This document shows positions 35,447 through 45,003 of a DNA stretch of 64,000 bases, in pieces. A model generated the notes under the pieces. That model was not told the DNA's origin. It did no database searches and worked only from the letters and a program-made list of their open reading frames with translations. The DNA comes from Sphaerochaeta pleomorpha str. Grapes. Its GTDB lineage: Bacteria; Spirochaetota; Spirochaetia; Sphaerochaetales; Sphaerochaetaceae. The stretch is from contig NC_016633.1 in assembly GCF_000236685.1 (NCBI RefSeq), positions 1,674,001 to 1,738,000 of the forward strand. Direction: 5' to 3'. Every line of letters starts with the position of its first letter. Position 1 is the first letter of the stretch. The position numbers and the translations under genes are program-made.

Positions 35447-36334
35447 TTATCCTAGATGTATCCAGCTTCCAAGCAGTAAATCATCTTCCGAGTTATCAAA
35501 CAAATAAAACCCGGAACCATTGAAAAAGGTTAGTTCCCCGAAATACAGCTTTTCCCCAACCATATACCAATCGACCCTGACATGTGGTTCTCCTTTTGCC
35601 AATTTGCCCGAAAGGTCCAACATCTCAGGTAAATTTGCAGGTTTTGGGGAAACCAGTTCTGAATTCGGCAATCCATTTATTTTCTGGGATATTGAGAGTT
35701 TATTCCATGCGACATCGTAAAAATCTTGGCACCAATTATCCTGAAACCGGTTTCTATGCATTTCGATTAATTTCGGAATTCCATTGAAACAGAGAACCTT
35801 GTAGTCTATCAGCGGGGTAAGGGAATCCTCGGCCATGTATTTTTCAACGATTATCCTAGGCACTACATGTTTGTAAGGCCATTCTTTTCCAACCCATTGC
35901 CAGTTGCATTTCAACCACTTCCGGAGTTTCTTGCTTGTATCCTGTATATTCAGTTTTCTTTTGTCTTTACAGATAATATTATAGCCAGACCCATGGGTAC
36001 ATTTCATTACAAATTGATTGGGAAGCTTTTCCCATTTGATTTCCTCAACAGAGGTATACAAGAAAAGCAAAGGAACCAGATACTGCTCGCCGATTTGTTC
36101 CTTTATAATTGTGCGTACTGCATATTTATCAACATACATCGTGTGCCTTGGATTATGGTAATATAATTTCAGCCATTGCAATTTTTCATTATAGGTCTTT
36201 AACAAGCTAAACCTCAAAGACTTATTTGTCATGGCTTTATACAAAAGTTTAAGATACAGCTTATCAGGGATCCATCGTAAGTATCCTGATTCTCCTAATA
36301 GTATGTATAAGTTTTTTAACGTATAGTGCCGCAT
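35447..36334 (-). CDS. TupA-like ATP-grasp protein
   Basis: 295-residue ATP-grasp-fold protein. K-T-Y-N-E-K-L-Q-W-L-K-L, V-D-K-Y-A-V-R, V-M-K-C-T-H-G-S-G, D-Y-K-V-L-C-F-N-G, H-V-R-V-D-W-Y and F-G-E-L-T-F-F follow the same order as the C-terminal half of the 23605-25710 fusion, so the two are paralogues. TupA is named for teichuronopeptide synthesis in alkaliphilic Bacillus. Presumed to join an amino acid to a sugar carboxylate or amine with ATP. Confidence 0.85.
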   Translation of the reverse strand: MRHYTLKNLYILLGESGYLRWIPDKLYLKLLYKAMTNKSLRFSLLKTYNEKLQWLKLYYHNPRHTMYVDKYAVRTIIKEQIGEQYLVPLLFLYTSVEEIKWEKLPNQFVMKCTHGSGYNIICKDKRKLNIQDTSKKLRKWLKCNWQWVGKEWPYKHVVPRIIVEKYMAEDSLTPLIDYKVLCFNGIPKLIEMHRNRFQDNWCQDFYDVAWNKLSISQKINGLPNSELVSPKPANLPEMLDLSGKLAKGEPHVRVDWYMVGEKLYFGELTFFNGSGFYLFDNSEDDLLLGSWIHLG

Positions 36335-36361
36335 CTCATGCCTCGATTGTTCCTTGCGGGT

Positions 36362-37105
36362 TTAACCTCCAATACAAGAGTCAGACAGCGTAAAGTATCC
36401 TAAACATTTCCTGAATTTCAGTATCCTTTCATAGTCTTCAATATAGTCAACTTCCGCCCAGAACAAACCATTCGTCTCCTGCACAAAAACCTCGATCTCT
36501 GGCAGACTCTGGTACAGGACATTCTCCCACCAGAGGGGATGTTGCTGGGAATAAATCATCTCCACAAGTTTTTTACAGAAAATCGGTATAAAGGCTTTTC
36601 CCAACTTGGCAATCCCGACATATTCGCCAGTAACATCACTATCTTTCAAATCTTTCCCGTATTTAACCAATAGATTGTTCTTATATAAGAACTTATAATC
36701 TGCTTCTTCTTTCCTGGACCCATCGGCAAATAAAACGGGACTCGTTTTGGTTTTGATGACTTCATCAATCAACGCTTCTTCCATGAACACATCACCATTC
36801 ATTATCAAAACATCATCGTCCACAAAAATGAAATCCAAAGCAAACCAGGCAGAGGCGATACTGTTTGTAACATCGAAGAAAGGATTATAAAAATATTGTA
36901 CGGGATAGGCTTTAAGGTTTTCCCGAATCATCTCTTGTTGATATCCGAGAGCGATCCCAATTGAATCAATGCCTTTCTTGAAAAAGGTCGAGACAGTATA
37001 TTCAAGGAGCGAGGATCCTCCTATCTCCACAAGACTTTTCGGGATCCCAGGCAGATGCTTGCTAATCCGTGACCCTTTCCCCGCTGCAAGAATTAGTAAT
37101 CTCAC
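36362..37105 (-). CDS. LicC/PntC-like nucleotidyltransferase (second copy)
   Basis: 247-residue sugar-nucleotidyltransferase-fold protein with A-A-G-K-G-S-R-I (residues 6-13), I-P-K-S-L, F-D-V-T-N-S-I-A-S-A and F-W-A-E-V-D-Y-I-E-D-Y, the layout of LicC and PntC enzymes. GTG start at 37105 behind AAAGGAGGAG. Like the 16060-16782 gene it may activate a phosphonate or phospho-head group with CTP; true substrate unknown. Confidence 0.85.
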   Translation of the reverse strand: MRLLILAAGKGSRISKHLPGIPKSLVEIGGSSLLEYTVSTFFKKGIDSIGIALGYQQEMIRENLKAYPVQYFYNPFFDVTNSIASAWFALDFIFVDDDVLIMNGDVFMEEALIDEVIKTKTSPVLFADGSRKEEADYKFLYKNNLLVKYGKDLKDSDVTGEYVGIAKLGKAFIPIFCKKLVEMIYSQQHPLWWENVLYQSLPEIEVFVQETNGLFWAEVDYIEDYERILKFRKCLGYFTLSDSCIGG

Positions 37106-37264
37106 AAGCCACTCCTCCTTTGTTCAGCATCAAAAGATGTAAAGAAGAAAACGAATACCTTCACCTGACAGAAAAGTAAGGTATTGCCCTGAAGGCTGCT
37201 TCATAGGATCCTTAGGATATTCCTGCAGGAACAAAGCAAACCCGCTTCTTGGGCCAAATACATG

Positions 37265-37816
37265 TTAATCAGGGATTTGCCTTACTAAATTGATATATCC
37301 AAGGGTAGCATTCTCTTTTGGAATTATTATGCAGGGATTTCCCATCACAACGGAATGATCAGGGACAGAGCAGTTCACGAACGCATTTGCCGCTATCATT
37401 ACATCCGTCCCAATTTCAACATTTCCGACAATCGTTGCATTCGTACCAATCCAAACAGAATCCCTGATCAAAGGGGCTCCTTTGCGCGCACCCCTATTTT
37501 CTTTACCGATGGTAACCCCTTTATGGATATTTATGTTACGTCCCATTTTTGCCTCTGGGTTGATCGTGATGCCCCAAGGATGTCCCAGGTACAACCCCCC
37601 GCCAATTTCCATCTCTGGAAAAATATCCAAACCCAACTTTCTCCGTATTCGGGTCTGTAGTATCCAATGATACGAATAAGTCCTTTTTTTTATTTGGGAT
37701 TTTCTAAAATGGTAGAGAAATTTTAAATCAACAGGGAGAAAAAATGCCTTGATACCAAATGTATTTTTCCACTGTTTCCCAGTCTTTCGAAAATAGTCAT
37801 CAGCAAATAAATCCAT
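37265..37816 (-). CDS. Serine-acetyltransferase-like hexapeptide-repeat acyltransferase
   Basis: 183-residue left-handed beta-helix protein. G-H-P-W-G-I-T-I-N, H-K-G-V-T-I-G and I-G-T-N-A-T-I-V-G-N-V-E-I-G are hexapeptide repeats of the serine-acetyltransferase type. In glycan loci such proteins usually O- or N-acetylate a sugar. It could provide the missing acetylation step for the 4-amino sugar made by the PglF/PglE-like pair, but the repeat type does not prove that. Confidence 0.85.
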   Translation of the reverse strand: MDLFADDYFRKTGKQWKNTFGIKAFFLPVDLKFLYHFRKSQIKKRTYSYHWILQTRIRRKLGLDIFPEMEIGGGLYLGHPWGITINPEAKMGRNINIHKGVTIGKENRGARKGAPLIRDSVWIGTNATIVGNVEIGTDVMIAANAFVNCSVPDHSVVMGNPCIIIPKENATLGYINLVRQIPD

Positions 37817-38033
37817 TTTCCCTCACTCTTGGTGTAATCAGGGCACACCAGAAAAATCCCACGGTAATCCCATGGAAAGGATTTGCAGCCCTTCACCTAT
37901 TTACCTGTAAAGGCAGAGACTTTTCCCCTTGTTGCAAGAAACCTTTACCAAGAAGGCCACTGCCTCTAAAAGTTTTTATAATTTTTATCTTTACCGGAGT
38001 TCCTGCCGATTGCCTGGCTACCCATGCAGCGCC

Positions 38034-39461
38034 TTAACCCTTTTTATTGAAAAACATCCAATCCAATATGAGTTTTCGTTTTACCAGAATTCCGATTGAC
38101 AGGATTGCAAGCAGTGCATATCTCACAACAAACAATGCATACAGCCTATTGCCAAAAATGGCAAATACGAACATTGCAGCAGATAGGTATGCCAGATAAC
38201 GCATATCATATATTTTTTCCTTAACTACTTTTAAAAGAGCAAAATAATCAAAAAGAGCTTGAAACATATAACAAGCAAGGGTGGTATATCCTGCAGCAAG
38301 ATATCCGTATCTCCTGATGTAGAAATAATTCAGCATTACATTCAGCAACATGGTTGTCACACTCACATACATCAGATATTTTGGTTTTTTATAAAAGTAT
38401 ATGATGTTCGCATACATATAGTATTGGGCTTGGAAAAAAACACCACCAACTATGGGGGGAATGACATATATTGCCTGTCGGTATTCAGTGGTTGCCATCA
38501 CCGCGATAACTTCAGGAGCCAAGAAAATGATAAAAATACATCCGACAAAAAAGACCGACAGAACCTTGTTCGTCACCTTGGCAATTGGCAAATAGTCCTT
38601 CGCCTTGCAATGTTCATACGTAAAGGGAAGCAACGATGAATTTGCTGCCGTCCAGATCAAAAGCACCAGGGAAGCAACTGCATAGGCAACGCTATAATAC
38701 GCTGTCGAAGAATCATTGATCAGGTAGGAAATCATTATCTTATCTGAACTGTTCAACATATACGTAGACAAATAATGTGGCAGTAAAGGTAAATTGAAAC
38801 CTATTGCATATTTCCAATACCTTGTCTGGACCTTGCCTTTAGCTCTTATCGCCAGTAACAGGTAAAAACCCAGGTATAGGATGAGCAATGGGACCTGGGC
38901 TCCAAACAACCTCGCATATAAGGGGTTTCCCGTTAGATAGATAATACAGAGAATAGAAACCACGGGAGAGAGTATTGCACATAAAATCATGAAAACCGCT
39001 GAAACCTTATATTTTAACTCATATCGTTGTCTGGCAGTCCAAAAGTTATAAGCAGGTTGCAATAGAAATATACCAACCATCAAGAGTAACAAAGGTATAT
39101 CGAAACCCGTAAAACGCTTGATTGCAGGGAGAAAGGGTATTACCAAAGCTGAAAAGAGTATGGTGATACCATTGGAGAGGATAAGCATGGAAAAAGAATA
39201 GCCGTCTCGATCACCTTGAAAATCGAGCATTCCATTATTGAAAACCCCATAGGATAAACAAAACATCGCAAGTATCCCGAAAGTCATCTGATAGGCTATA
39301 AAGAGCGATACCTTGCCAAAATCATTGGGGGATAGCAATCTTGTAAAGACCGGTGTGGTAATATAGGCAATCCCAGTGGTAAGGATAGTGGCAAGGAATA
39401 ATGCGCCGGAAGCTTTTACCCCTTCAGGCAATTCACTGATTTTATTGGTTTTATTTCTCAT
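38034..39461 (-). CDS. Polysaccharide flippase (Wzx/MOP superfamily)
   Basis: 475-residue membrane protein with about 12-14 helices. The N-terminal motif P-V-F-T-R-L-L-S-P-N-D-F-G-K-V-S is characteristic of Wzx-like exporters. Third flippase in the window and flanked by 200-bp gaps without genes on both sides. Confidence 0.92.
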   Translation of the reverse strand: MRNKTNKISELPEGVKASGALFLATILTTGIAYITTPVFTRLLSPNDFGKVSLFIAYQMTFGILAMFCLSYGVFNNGMLDFQGDRDGYSFSMLILSNGITILFSALVIPFLPAIKRFTGFDIPLLLLMVGIFLLQPAYNFWTARQRYELKYKVSAVFMILCAILSPVVSILCIIYLTGNPLYARLFGAQVPLLILYLGFYLLLAIRAKGKVQTRYWKYAIGFNLPLLPHYLSTYMLNSSDKIMISYLINDSSTAYYSVAYAVASLVLLIWTAANSSLLPFTYEHCKAKDYLPIAKVTNKVLSVFFVGCIFIIFLAPEVIAVMATTEYRQAIYVIPPIVGGVFFQAQYYMYANIIYFYKKPKYLMYVSVTTMLLNVMLNYFYIRRYGYLAAGYTTLACYMFQALFDYFALLKVVKEKIYDMRYLAYLSAAMFVFAIFGNRLYALFVVRYALLAILSIGILVKRKLILDWMFFNKKG

Positions 39462-39668
39462 GCATACCTTCAGGGAGAAAATGCAGGTAGTCTGGTAAAA
39501 AGACCAGGGAATGAAAATAAATCAACAAGAACCAGACAGTAACTACGAGATTCAACAAGGGTACCCACCCTACCGACCTACTGGCAAAAGAGCATCGCAA
39601 TCCTTAACAATACCTTTTTTTATAATTATCAAAGCAAACAAGGAGAACCCGTAAGGAAAGGTAGGTTG

Positions 39669-40787
39669 TCAGCCAAAGAGGATTGAGGATACTCTTGATC
39701 GATTATTTGCATCCTGGTAATAATTGACCATATCATTTACTTGTTTTCTTTTGTCCCTATATCCATCTTTTCCGATGCTGATCTCCTGGAAAAACGCCAA
39801 AAGCTTTTCCTTGTCGGTAATGATGTTGCCCGGCATCAAAGAAATTGGATCGTCCAGAACAAATCCCCGATGGGTTTTGTACGATGCAAAATCAGTAAAA
39901 GCATATCCTATAGGACGATCCAACAATAAAAAATCAAAGGCAATTGAGGAGTAATCGGTAATCAGAGCATCTGAAAACCCTACAAAGGAATAGAAATCAA
40001 TATGCAGCCTTGTAAAGGCTTTATGGGAAAATATATGTAAACAGGGAAAGTGCCTTTCAATTACATCCGCACACAGCTCCATTGGATGTAGCTTGATAAC
40101 CATCTGAACACCCTTCGATTCCAAATCTGCATTCAACTCGTCAAAAGAACCGTCATAGAAAGGAATCATTCCTGAAAAATCACTGTCCCTTTGTTCCCAG
40201 TACTTTGCTTTCCTGAAGGTTGGAGCCCAAAAAATCAACTTGGCATCATTCAAGAATGCAGGCTTATCGATGGACTCAAACAGCAAATCGTTTCTTGGTT
40301 GCCCACACAGTAGGATACGCTCTTCCTCACAGGGAATTGATTTTTGATAATATTCGTTGAAGAATTTTGAACAAGATAAGAAATAGGTAAAATAGTCGGA
40401 TTTGTATTTTTTCTCAATCCCGTCATTGAATATCTTTTTCAACGGAGATCCGTGCCACATTTGAATCACTCTCTGGCTACTACTGGGCATTATTTTAATG
40501 GGATTGAAAGCATACAGGGCATAGCGGGAAAACAAGAACATGAAATAGGCGAATATCTTTGAATGGACAGTCAAATGCTGATTTCCATTGACCCATATCT
40601 CCTTATTGATTCTCTGATACTCAGCATAATAAATACTACATTTTTTATCGAATCCCCTTGCAAACAGGTAGTCGCACATAGCTTTTGCATTATCTTTATA
40701 TTCCACGCCTGAATAAATCAATACGATGTCTCTTTTAGGCAAATACCTATTAATCCATTCAAGAAATCTAAACATCTGATTATACAT
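39669..40787 (-). CDS. CDP-glycerol glycerophosphotransferase family protein
   Basis: 372-residue TagB/TagF-like transferase: I-V-L-I-Y-S-G-V-E-Y-K-D-N-A-K-A, Q-M-W-H-G-S-P-L-K-K, F-W-A-P-T-F-R, I-K-L-H-P-M, and D-A-L-I-T-D-Y-S-S-I-A-F-D are the standard motifs. ATG 40787 behind GGAAGGAAG starts at the conserved domain; the 45-codon longer frame overlaps the preceding GT gene less plausibly. Adds polyol-phosphate to the growing glycan. Confidence 0.9.
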   Translation of the reverse strand: MYNQMFRFLEWINRYLPKRDIVLIYSGVEYKDNAKAMCDYLFARGFDKKCSIYYAEYQRINKEIWVNGNQHLTVHSKIFAYFMFLFSRYALYAFNPIKIMPSSSQRVIQMWHGSPLKKIFNDGIEKKYKSDYFTYFLSCSKFFNEYYQKSIPCEEERILLCGQPRNDLLFESIDKPAFLNDAKLIFWAPTFRKAKYWEQRDSDFSGMIPFYDGSFDELNADLESKGVQMVIKLHPMELCADVIERHFPCLHIFSHKAFTRLHIDFYSFVGFSDALITDYSSIAFDFLLLDRPIGYAFTDFASYKTHRGFVLDDPISLMPGNIITDKEKLLAFFQEISIGKDGYRDKRKQVNDMVNYYQDANNRSRVSSILFG

Positions 40788-40945
40788 CTTCCTTCCCCCC
40801 AAACCAAATGCAATAACCGGAGGCATACAACCCCTCCGGCAATTATGCATAATTGCCCGTAAGCGGATAAAAGAAACGGGCACCTGCTGTAAAACCGAGT
40901 GGCAAAACGAGCCTACCAACACACATGCCGGACGAATTTTTTGCC

Positions 40946-42148
40946 TCAGCCCTCCAATAAAATCGGGTAAAGTGTTGAATAACAGGATTCCTCTGAGAAA
41001 TATTTGGAACGATCAACGCTAATCTTCGAGTAATGGGCAAACTCATTCGTTTTGATACAGATACTTTCAAGTGCATCCGCCCAGGTTCTTTCCTCCCCGC
41101 AATTCACTGTCCAATCCTCCCTGCCTGAAAACGGGGGGAACAGATACCCATATTGTGCGGCGTAGGCCTTTTCCATAGGAGTGCCATATATGTCCAATTC
41201 GGGAGCCAGGATTTCCCGCGGGCCACTTTTGCAATCCGCAGCGATTACAGGCAATCCCAGGCACATTGCCTCAACCAAAGCGTTGGGAAAACCTTCAAAA
41301 AGCGATGGCAAAACATACACTGAGCAGAGTGCCATTATTGCATAGGGATTTTCTCGGTAACCACAGAAACAAACACTGTTTTCAATATGCAACAAGGAAG
41401 CTAATTCTTTTAACTTGGAGCCCTGTTCCCCATCTCCGATCAGTACCAGTCCAAGATGATTTTCCGAAGGTTTTACCAAGCTAAACGCCTTCAAAAGATG
41501 CCATAATCCCTTTTGGTAGGACAAACGTCCCATACTTACAAAACAGAACTCCTTTCCCCGGATAAAATCGGCTATCTTCGGGTCAACAGACTCAACCAGA
41601 GAGGCATCCTTACGAATCGACTCGGCATCGTAGGGATTGTAGAGGACTCGTATCTTTTCCAAGGGGACACAGAACGATTGCTCGACATCCCTGGCAATGA
41701 GCTTCGAGACACAGATAACCGAATCGGCATGTTTATACATAGTGGTAAATATCCACTTCTGAACGCTTCCAAATGAAGCTGCTTTTAATTCCGAAGACAG
41801 ATGATTCCTGATAGATACTATCGTCTTCGTTTGCTTTGTTTTTGCAAGGATATTAACGATATTTGCTCCATCCATAAAACTAATCACACAATCCAGGTGA
41901 TGCTCATGTTTGGTTTTGCCCAGTTTGTTTCTTCGTTTCAAGAGGGTAACAAGTTTTCCTAAAAGACCTCTGGCCGAGGGGATCTGAAAATCAATCAACT
42001 TCCCGGAAACAGAATACGAGACTAAGCTCGCATCGCTGATAATCACAAATACGGCATGTCCCTGTTGCTGTAAAATAGAGGACAGCCTGCTGACAACTCG
42101 TTCAGCCCCCCCGTGTTCAAAAGCATTTACGTATAGCCCTATACGCAT
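40946..42148 (-). CDS. Glycosyltransferase family 4
   Basis: 400-residue GT-B enzyme. N-terminal N-A-F-E-H-G-G-A-E-R-V, middle F-V-S-M-G-R-L-S-Y-Q-K-G, and C-terminal F-E-G-F-P-N-A-L-V-E-A-M are GT4 hallmarks. ATG 42148 with GGGAG 6 nt before it is preferred to the TTG two codons upstream. Confidence 0.92.
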   Translation of the reverse strand: MRIGLYVNAFEHGGAERVVSRLSSILQQQGHAVFVIISDASLVSYSVSGKLIDFQIPSARGLLGKLVTLLKRRNKLGKTKHEHHLDCVISFMDGANIVNILAKTKQTKTIVSIRNHLSSELKAASFGSVQKWIFTTMYKHADSVICVSKLIARDVEQSFCVPLEKIRVLYNPYDAESIRKDASLVESVDPKIADFIRGKEFCFVSMGRLSYQKGLWHLLKAFSLVKPSENHLGLVLIGDGEQGSKLKELASLLHIENSVCFCGYRENPYAIMALCSVYVLPSLFEGFPNALVEAMCLGLPVIAADCKSGPREILAPELDIYGTPMEKAYAAQYGYLFPPFSGREDWTVNCGEERTWADALESICIKTNEFAHYSKISVDRSKYFSEESCYSTLYPILLEG

Positions 42149-42265
42149 GAGCAACTCCCAATTTTCTTATAAATCATGCTAATATATAAACATATAAATT
42201 TATAAAAATACCATGTATCAAAAAACGAGGGAAACTACCAGTATTTCCAACAAAACGACATTGCC

Positions 42266-43564
42266 CTAGAAAGGAGCCCCCCGATAATATTTGGTACGTG
42301 AGTGAGATCTTTGTTTGAGAAGATATAAAACTTTGAATCCCTTATATACGACAAAAAACACAATGATACCGAAAAAACGAGTAATCAGGTTTGCAGGATC
42401 AGCAACCAAAAAACTTCTGAGAATGAACTGGATAAAGAAATACATCTTGAAAATGGCTTGGAAGGCCTTGGTGGGTAAATGTCGGATTTTTCTGATGAAA
42501 TAGCCAATAATCATCCCCGCGATAATCCCGACTATCATAAACCCAAGAATGCCAAATTCGTAATAACAAAACGATATCAGGTCAACGGGAAGCTCACCGG
42601 TTACCCCACTCTGACCTTTATAGGCTCCCTCCAGAAAAAAGGTGTTTTGTTCCGATACTGTTTTCATGCCCAGTTTGCCTTCCCAGATTCGAGAGGGTAA
42701 CAAAAAGACAAAGGGGAAAAAAACATCTAACCCCCTACGGAACAATTCCTTGGGGAGTCGGAATACGTTGATGATATTATTCGTGATAAAATACGTCCCC
42801 TCGACGATAATCGCAACAGGGTCAGTTGGGGCTCCTCTTCCCATGGCATTCGAAATTTCTTCAGTCAAGCTGATAAACGTCAGAAATATAACAAACACAA
42901 GAATCACTTTGAATATTTTCTTTCTGGCAAATACGATATTTACCGTTGAAATCAACATGACAGCTAAAAAGGATATGAATGACATACGGCCTCTATTGGC
43001 AATCAGTATGAGAATTTCAAGGTAAACAGACAGCAACAACCCAAAAAGATTCTTTTTTGAATGCTTGTGAAATTCCAACCCAAGAAAAAACAATGAGGAG
43101 ACATAAAAGATATCGCCAAAAGGCTGCAGAAAACTAAACCTGTTGTAAATGAGAAAATTTCCTACCCGCAAATCCAAAGAATAGTCCAGATATCGTTGAT
43201 AGGAACCATACGGCCAGAGATAGATAACATTGGCAAGAATGCCCAGAATCAGATAAGGCCAAATGATTTTTTCCAATAACGATATATTGATAACTTCAAG
43301 CTTCTGTTTCCTTGGCTTTAGGTTTCTGCCAATAAAAGAAGATATAAGCAAGACCCAGACACTGAAATATATAGTCAACAGATTGCGTACAGCCAAGGAA
43401 AAATAGGCAATATGCAAAGGAAAAAATACAACCATATAGCCCACTATGCAAACCAGGAAGAGATTGAAGTAATCGGTGATCGGGTTGCCAAACATCTTAT
43501 TATTGGCGATCACTAATACGCAGAAAAGAAGTATTGTCACTAGACATGCTATCACTATGAGCAT
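42266..43564 (-). CDS. O-antigen polymerase (Wzy-like) membrane protein
   Basis: 432-residue protein with about 10-12 hydrophobic helices and a large polar loop around residues 270-340 (P-K-E-L-F-R-R-G-L-D followed by F-P-F-V-F-L-L-P-S-R-I-W-E-G), as in Wzy-type polymerases. Wzy proteins share little sequence, so the call rests on topology, size and location among GT and Wzx genes. It would be the second polymerase after the 23605-25710 fusion. The ribosome-binding site is weak. Confidence 0.72.
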   Translation of the reverse strand: MLIVIACLVTILLFCVLVIANNKMFGNPITDYFNLFLVCIVGYMVVFFPLHIAYFSLAVRNLLTIYFSVWVLLISSFIGRNLKPRKQKLEVINISLLEKIIWPYLILGILANVIYLWPYGSYQRYLDYSLDLRVGNFLIYNRFSFLQPFGDIFYVSSLFFLGLEFHKHSKKNLFGLLLSVYLEILILIANRGRMSFISFLAVMLISTVNIVFARKKIFKVILVFVIFLTFISLTEEISNAMGRGAPTDPVAIIVEGTYFITNNIINVFRLPKELFRRGLDVFFPFVFLLPSRIWEGKLGMKTVSEQNTFFLEGAYKGQSGVTGELPVDLISFCYYEFGILGFMIVGIIAGMIIGYFIRKIRHLPTKAFQAIFKMYFFIQFILRSFLVADPANLITRFFGIIVFFVVYKGFKVLYLLKQRSHSRTKYYRGAPF

Positions 43565-43804
43565 AGTATTTTTTTTGTAGTATGTTGCATAAGGTTTTGC
43601 ATAGTCCTCCCAACCAACTATCAGGGTGTCCTATTTTCAACTCGAAACACTGTATGCCATCATGCTTTCTTCCCTATAATGTATTTTAAACCATTCTCAT
43701 GCACCCGTTTTGCATACTGAAAAACCCCAAAAAGGCCTACCGATTCCCTGATTCCTTGCAATGTATTGTAGTCCGGATCCGAGACGCTTAGTCTTTCCCC
43801 TGGG

Positions 43805-44893
43805 TCAGGAACGTACGTTATAGATCATGCCTTTGGCTTTTTTGTGTGCCAACTGATAACATTTTCGATAATGGGACAGTAACACATCTTGATATGCTTG
43901 CAAATCGAATAAATGATCAGCACCTTCCAAAGTGGCCTTCGAAAGACTTGCCAGTAAAAGGGGATTAGTAATTATCTCATTCATTTTGACAGCCATTTCA
44001 TGGTCATCATCTGATAAAAACCCAGTCACACCGTTTGCAACCAGGTCAAGCATTCCATCGACAGGTGTGGAGACTATCGGGATACCCAGGATCATGGCTT
44101 CCAGGGCAACCATGGGAGTCCCTTCGTACCGTGAGGTCAAAAGCAATATCTTGGACTGTGAGAGCATTTTCATGGGGTTTTCCACATATCCAAGATAGCT
44201 GACATTGTCTTGCAGAGTGTTAGCACGTATTTCGTTCTCCAATTCATTTTGCATAGTTCCCGTACCTACAATACAGGCCTTTACCGTTGGATTGAGCAAA
44301 GTCAATTCGTGCAATACATGGATTAGTCTCTGGGGGTTTTTCTGGTAGGTAATGCGCCCAATGAACAGGACATCGATGGCATACTCCTGCTTGTCCAAGA
44401 GAGTCCTTCTTCTTACTTCGTCCTTGTTCATGGTATTTATGAGAATTGAACTTTTATTTGCAAGTAACCGGGAAAAAGGAAATTCTTCAAACGCAGACTT
44501 TGAAACCCAGAAAATGTGCCGATACGAAGGGGCTGAAAGCAAATACACTAGGGATTTGAATTTTAATCCTTTTCTTCTCTTATCATTCACATGCATGTGC
44601 GAAATTATAGGCAACGTGGTTGATAAAGCAGCCAGGACACTTGCCCGTCTGTCATGTGCATGGATGATATCGGGGTGCACCAACCTGATGACTCTCCTCA
44701 CTTCAGACACTGACATTTTTTCCATCGGATAAAACCGCACATTGCGAAGACGCAAGGACTCGGAAATCGGGCCATCGGGACTCACATATACCATCTCGAT
44801 ATCCGGATAAGAAGAAAAAGAAGCTATAATTTGACATACCACATTTTCGGCACCAGAAAAAACTCTTTGTGACAATACATGCATTACTCTCAT
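43805..44893 (-). CDS. Glycosyltransferase family 4
   Basis: 362-residue GT-B enzyme: V-F-S-G-A-E-N-V-V-C near the start, I-H-A-H-D-R-R-A, F-I-G-R-I-T-Y-Q-K-N, and Y-E-G-T-P-M-V-A-L-E-A-M near the C-terminus. ATG 44893 follows GGGAG. 240 bp of non-coding DNA separates it from the polymerase gene. Confidence 0.92.
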   Translation of the reverse strand: MRVMHVLSQRVFSGAENVVCQIIASFSSYPDIEMVYVSPDGPISESLRLRNVRFYPMEKMSVSEVRRVIRLVHPDIIHAHDRRASVLAALSTTLPIISHMHVNDKRRKGLKFKSLVYLLSAPSYRHIFWVSKSAFEEFPFSRLLANKSSILINTMNKDEVRRRTLLDKQEYAIDVLFIGRITYQKNPQRLIHVLHELTLLNPTVKACIVGTGTMQNELENEIRANTLQDNVSYLGYVENPMKMLSQSKILLLTSRYEGTPMVALEAMILGIPIVSTPVDGMLDLVANGVTGFLSDDDHEMAVKMNEIITNPLLLASLSKATLEGADHLFDLQAYQDVLLSHYRKCYQLAHKKAKGMIYNVRS

Positions 44894-45003
44894 GGAAATT
44901 CTCCCATTGACCTATCATTGACACAGATAGTATGAATTGACGGCAATCGCAAACCGTGAATGACAGCCTTTCCAGCTTCCCAGCACAAAGCAATCCCGAG
45001 AAT

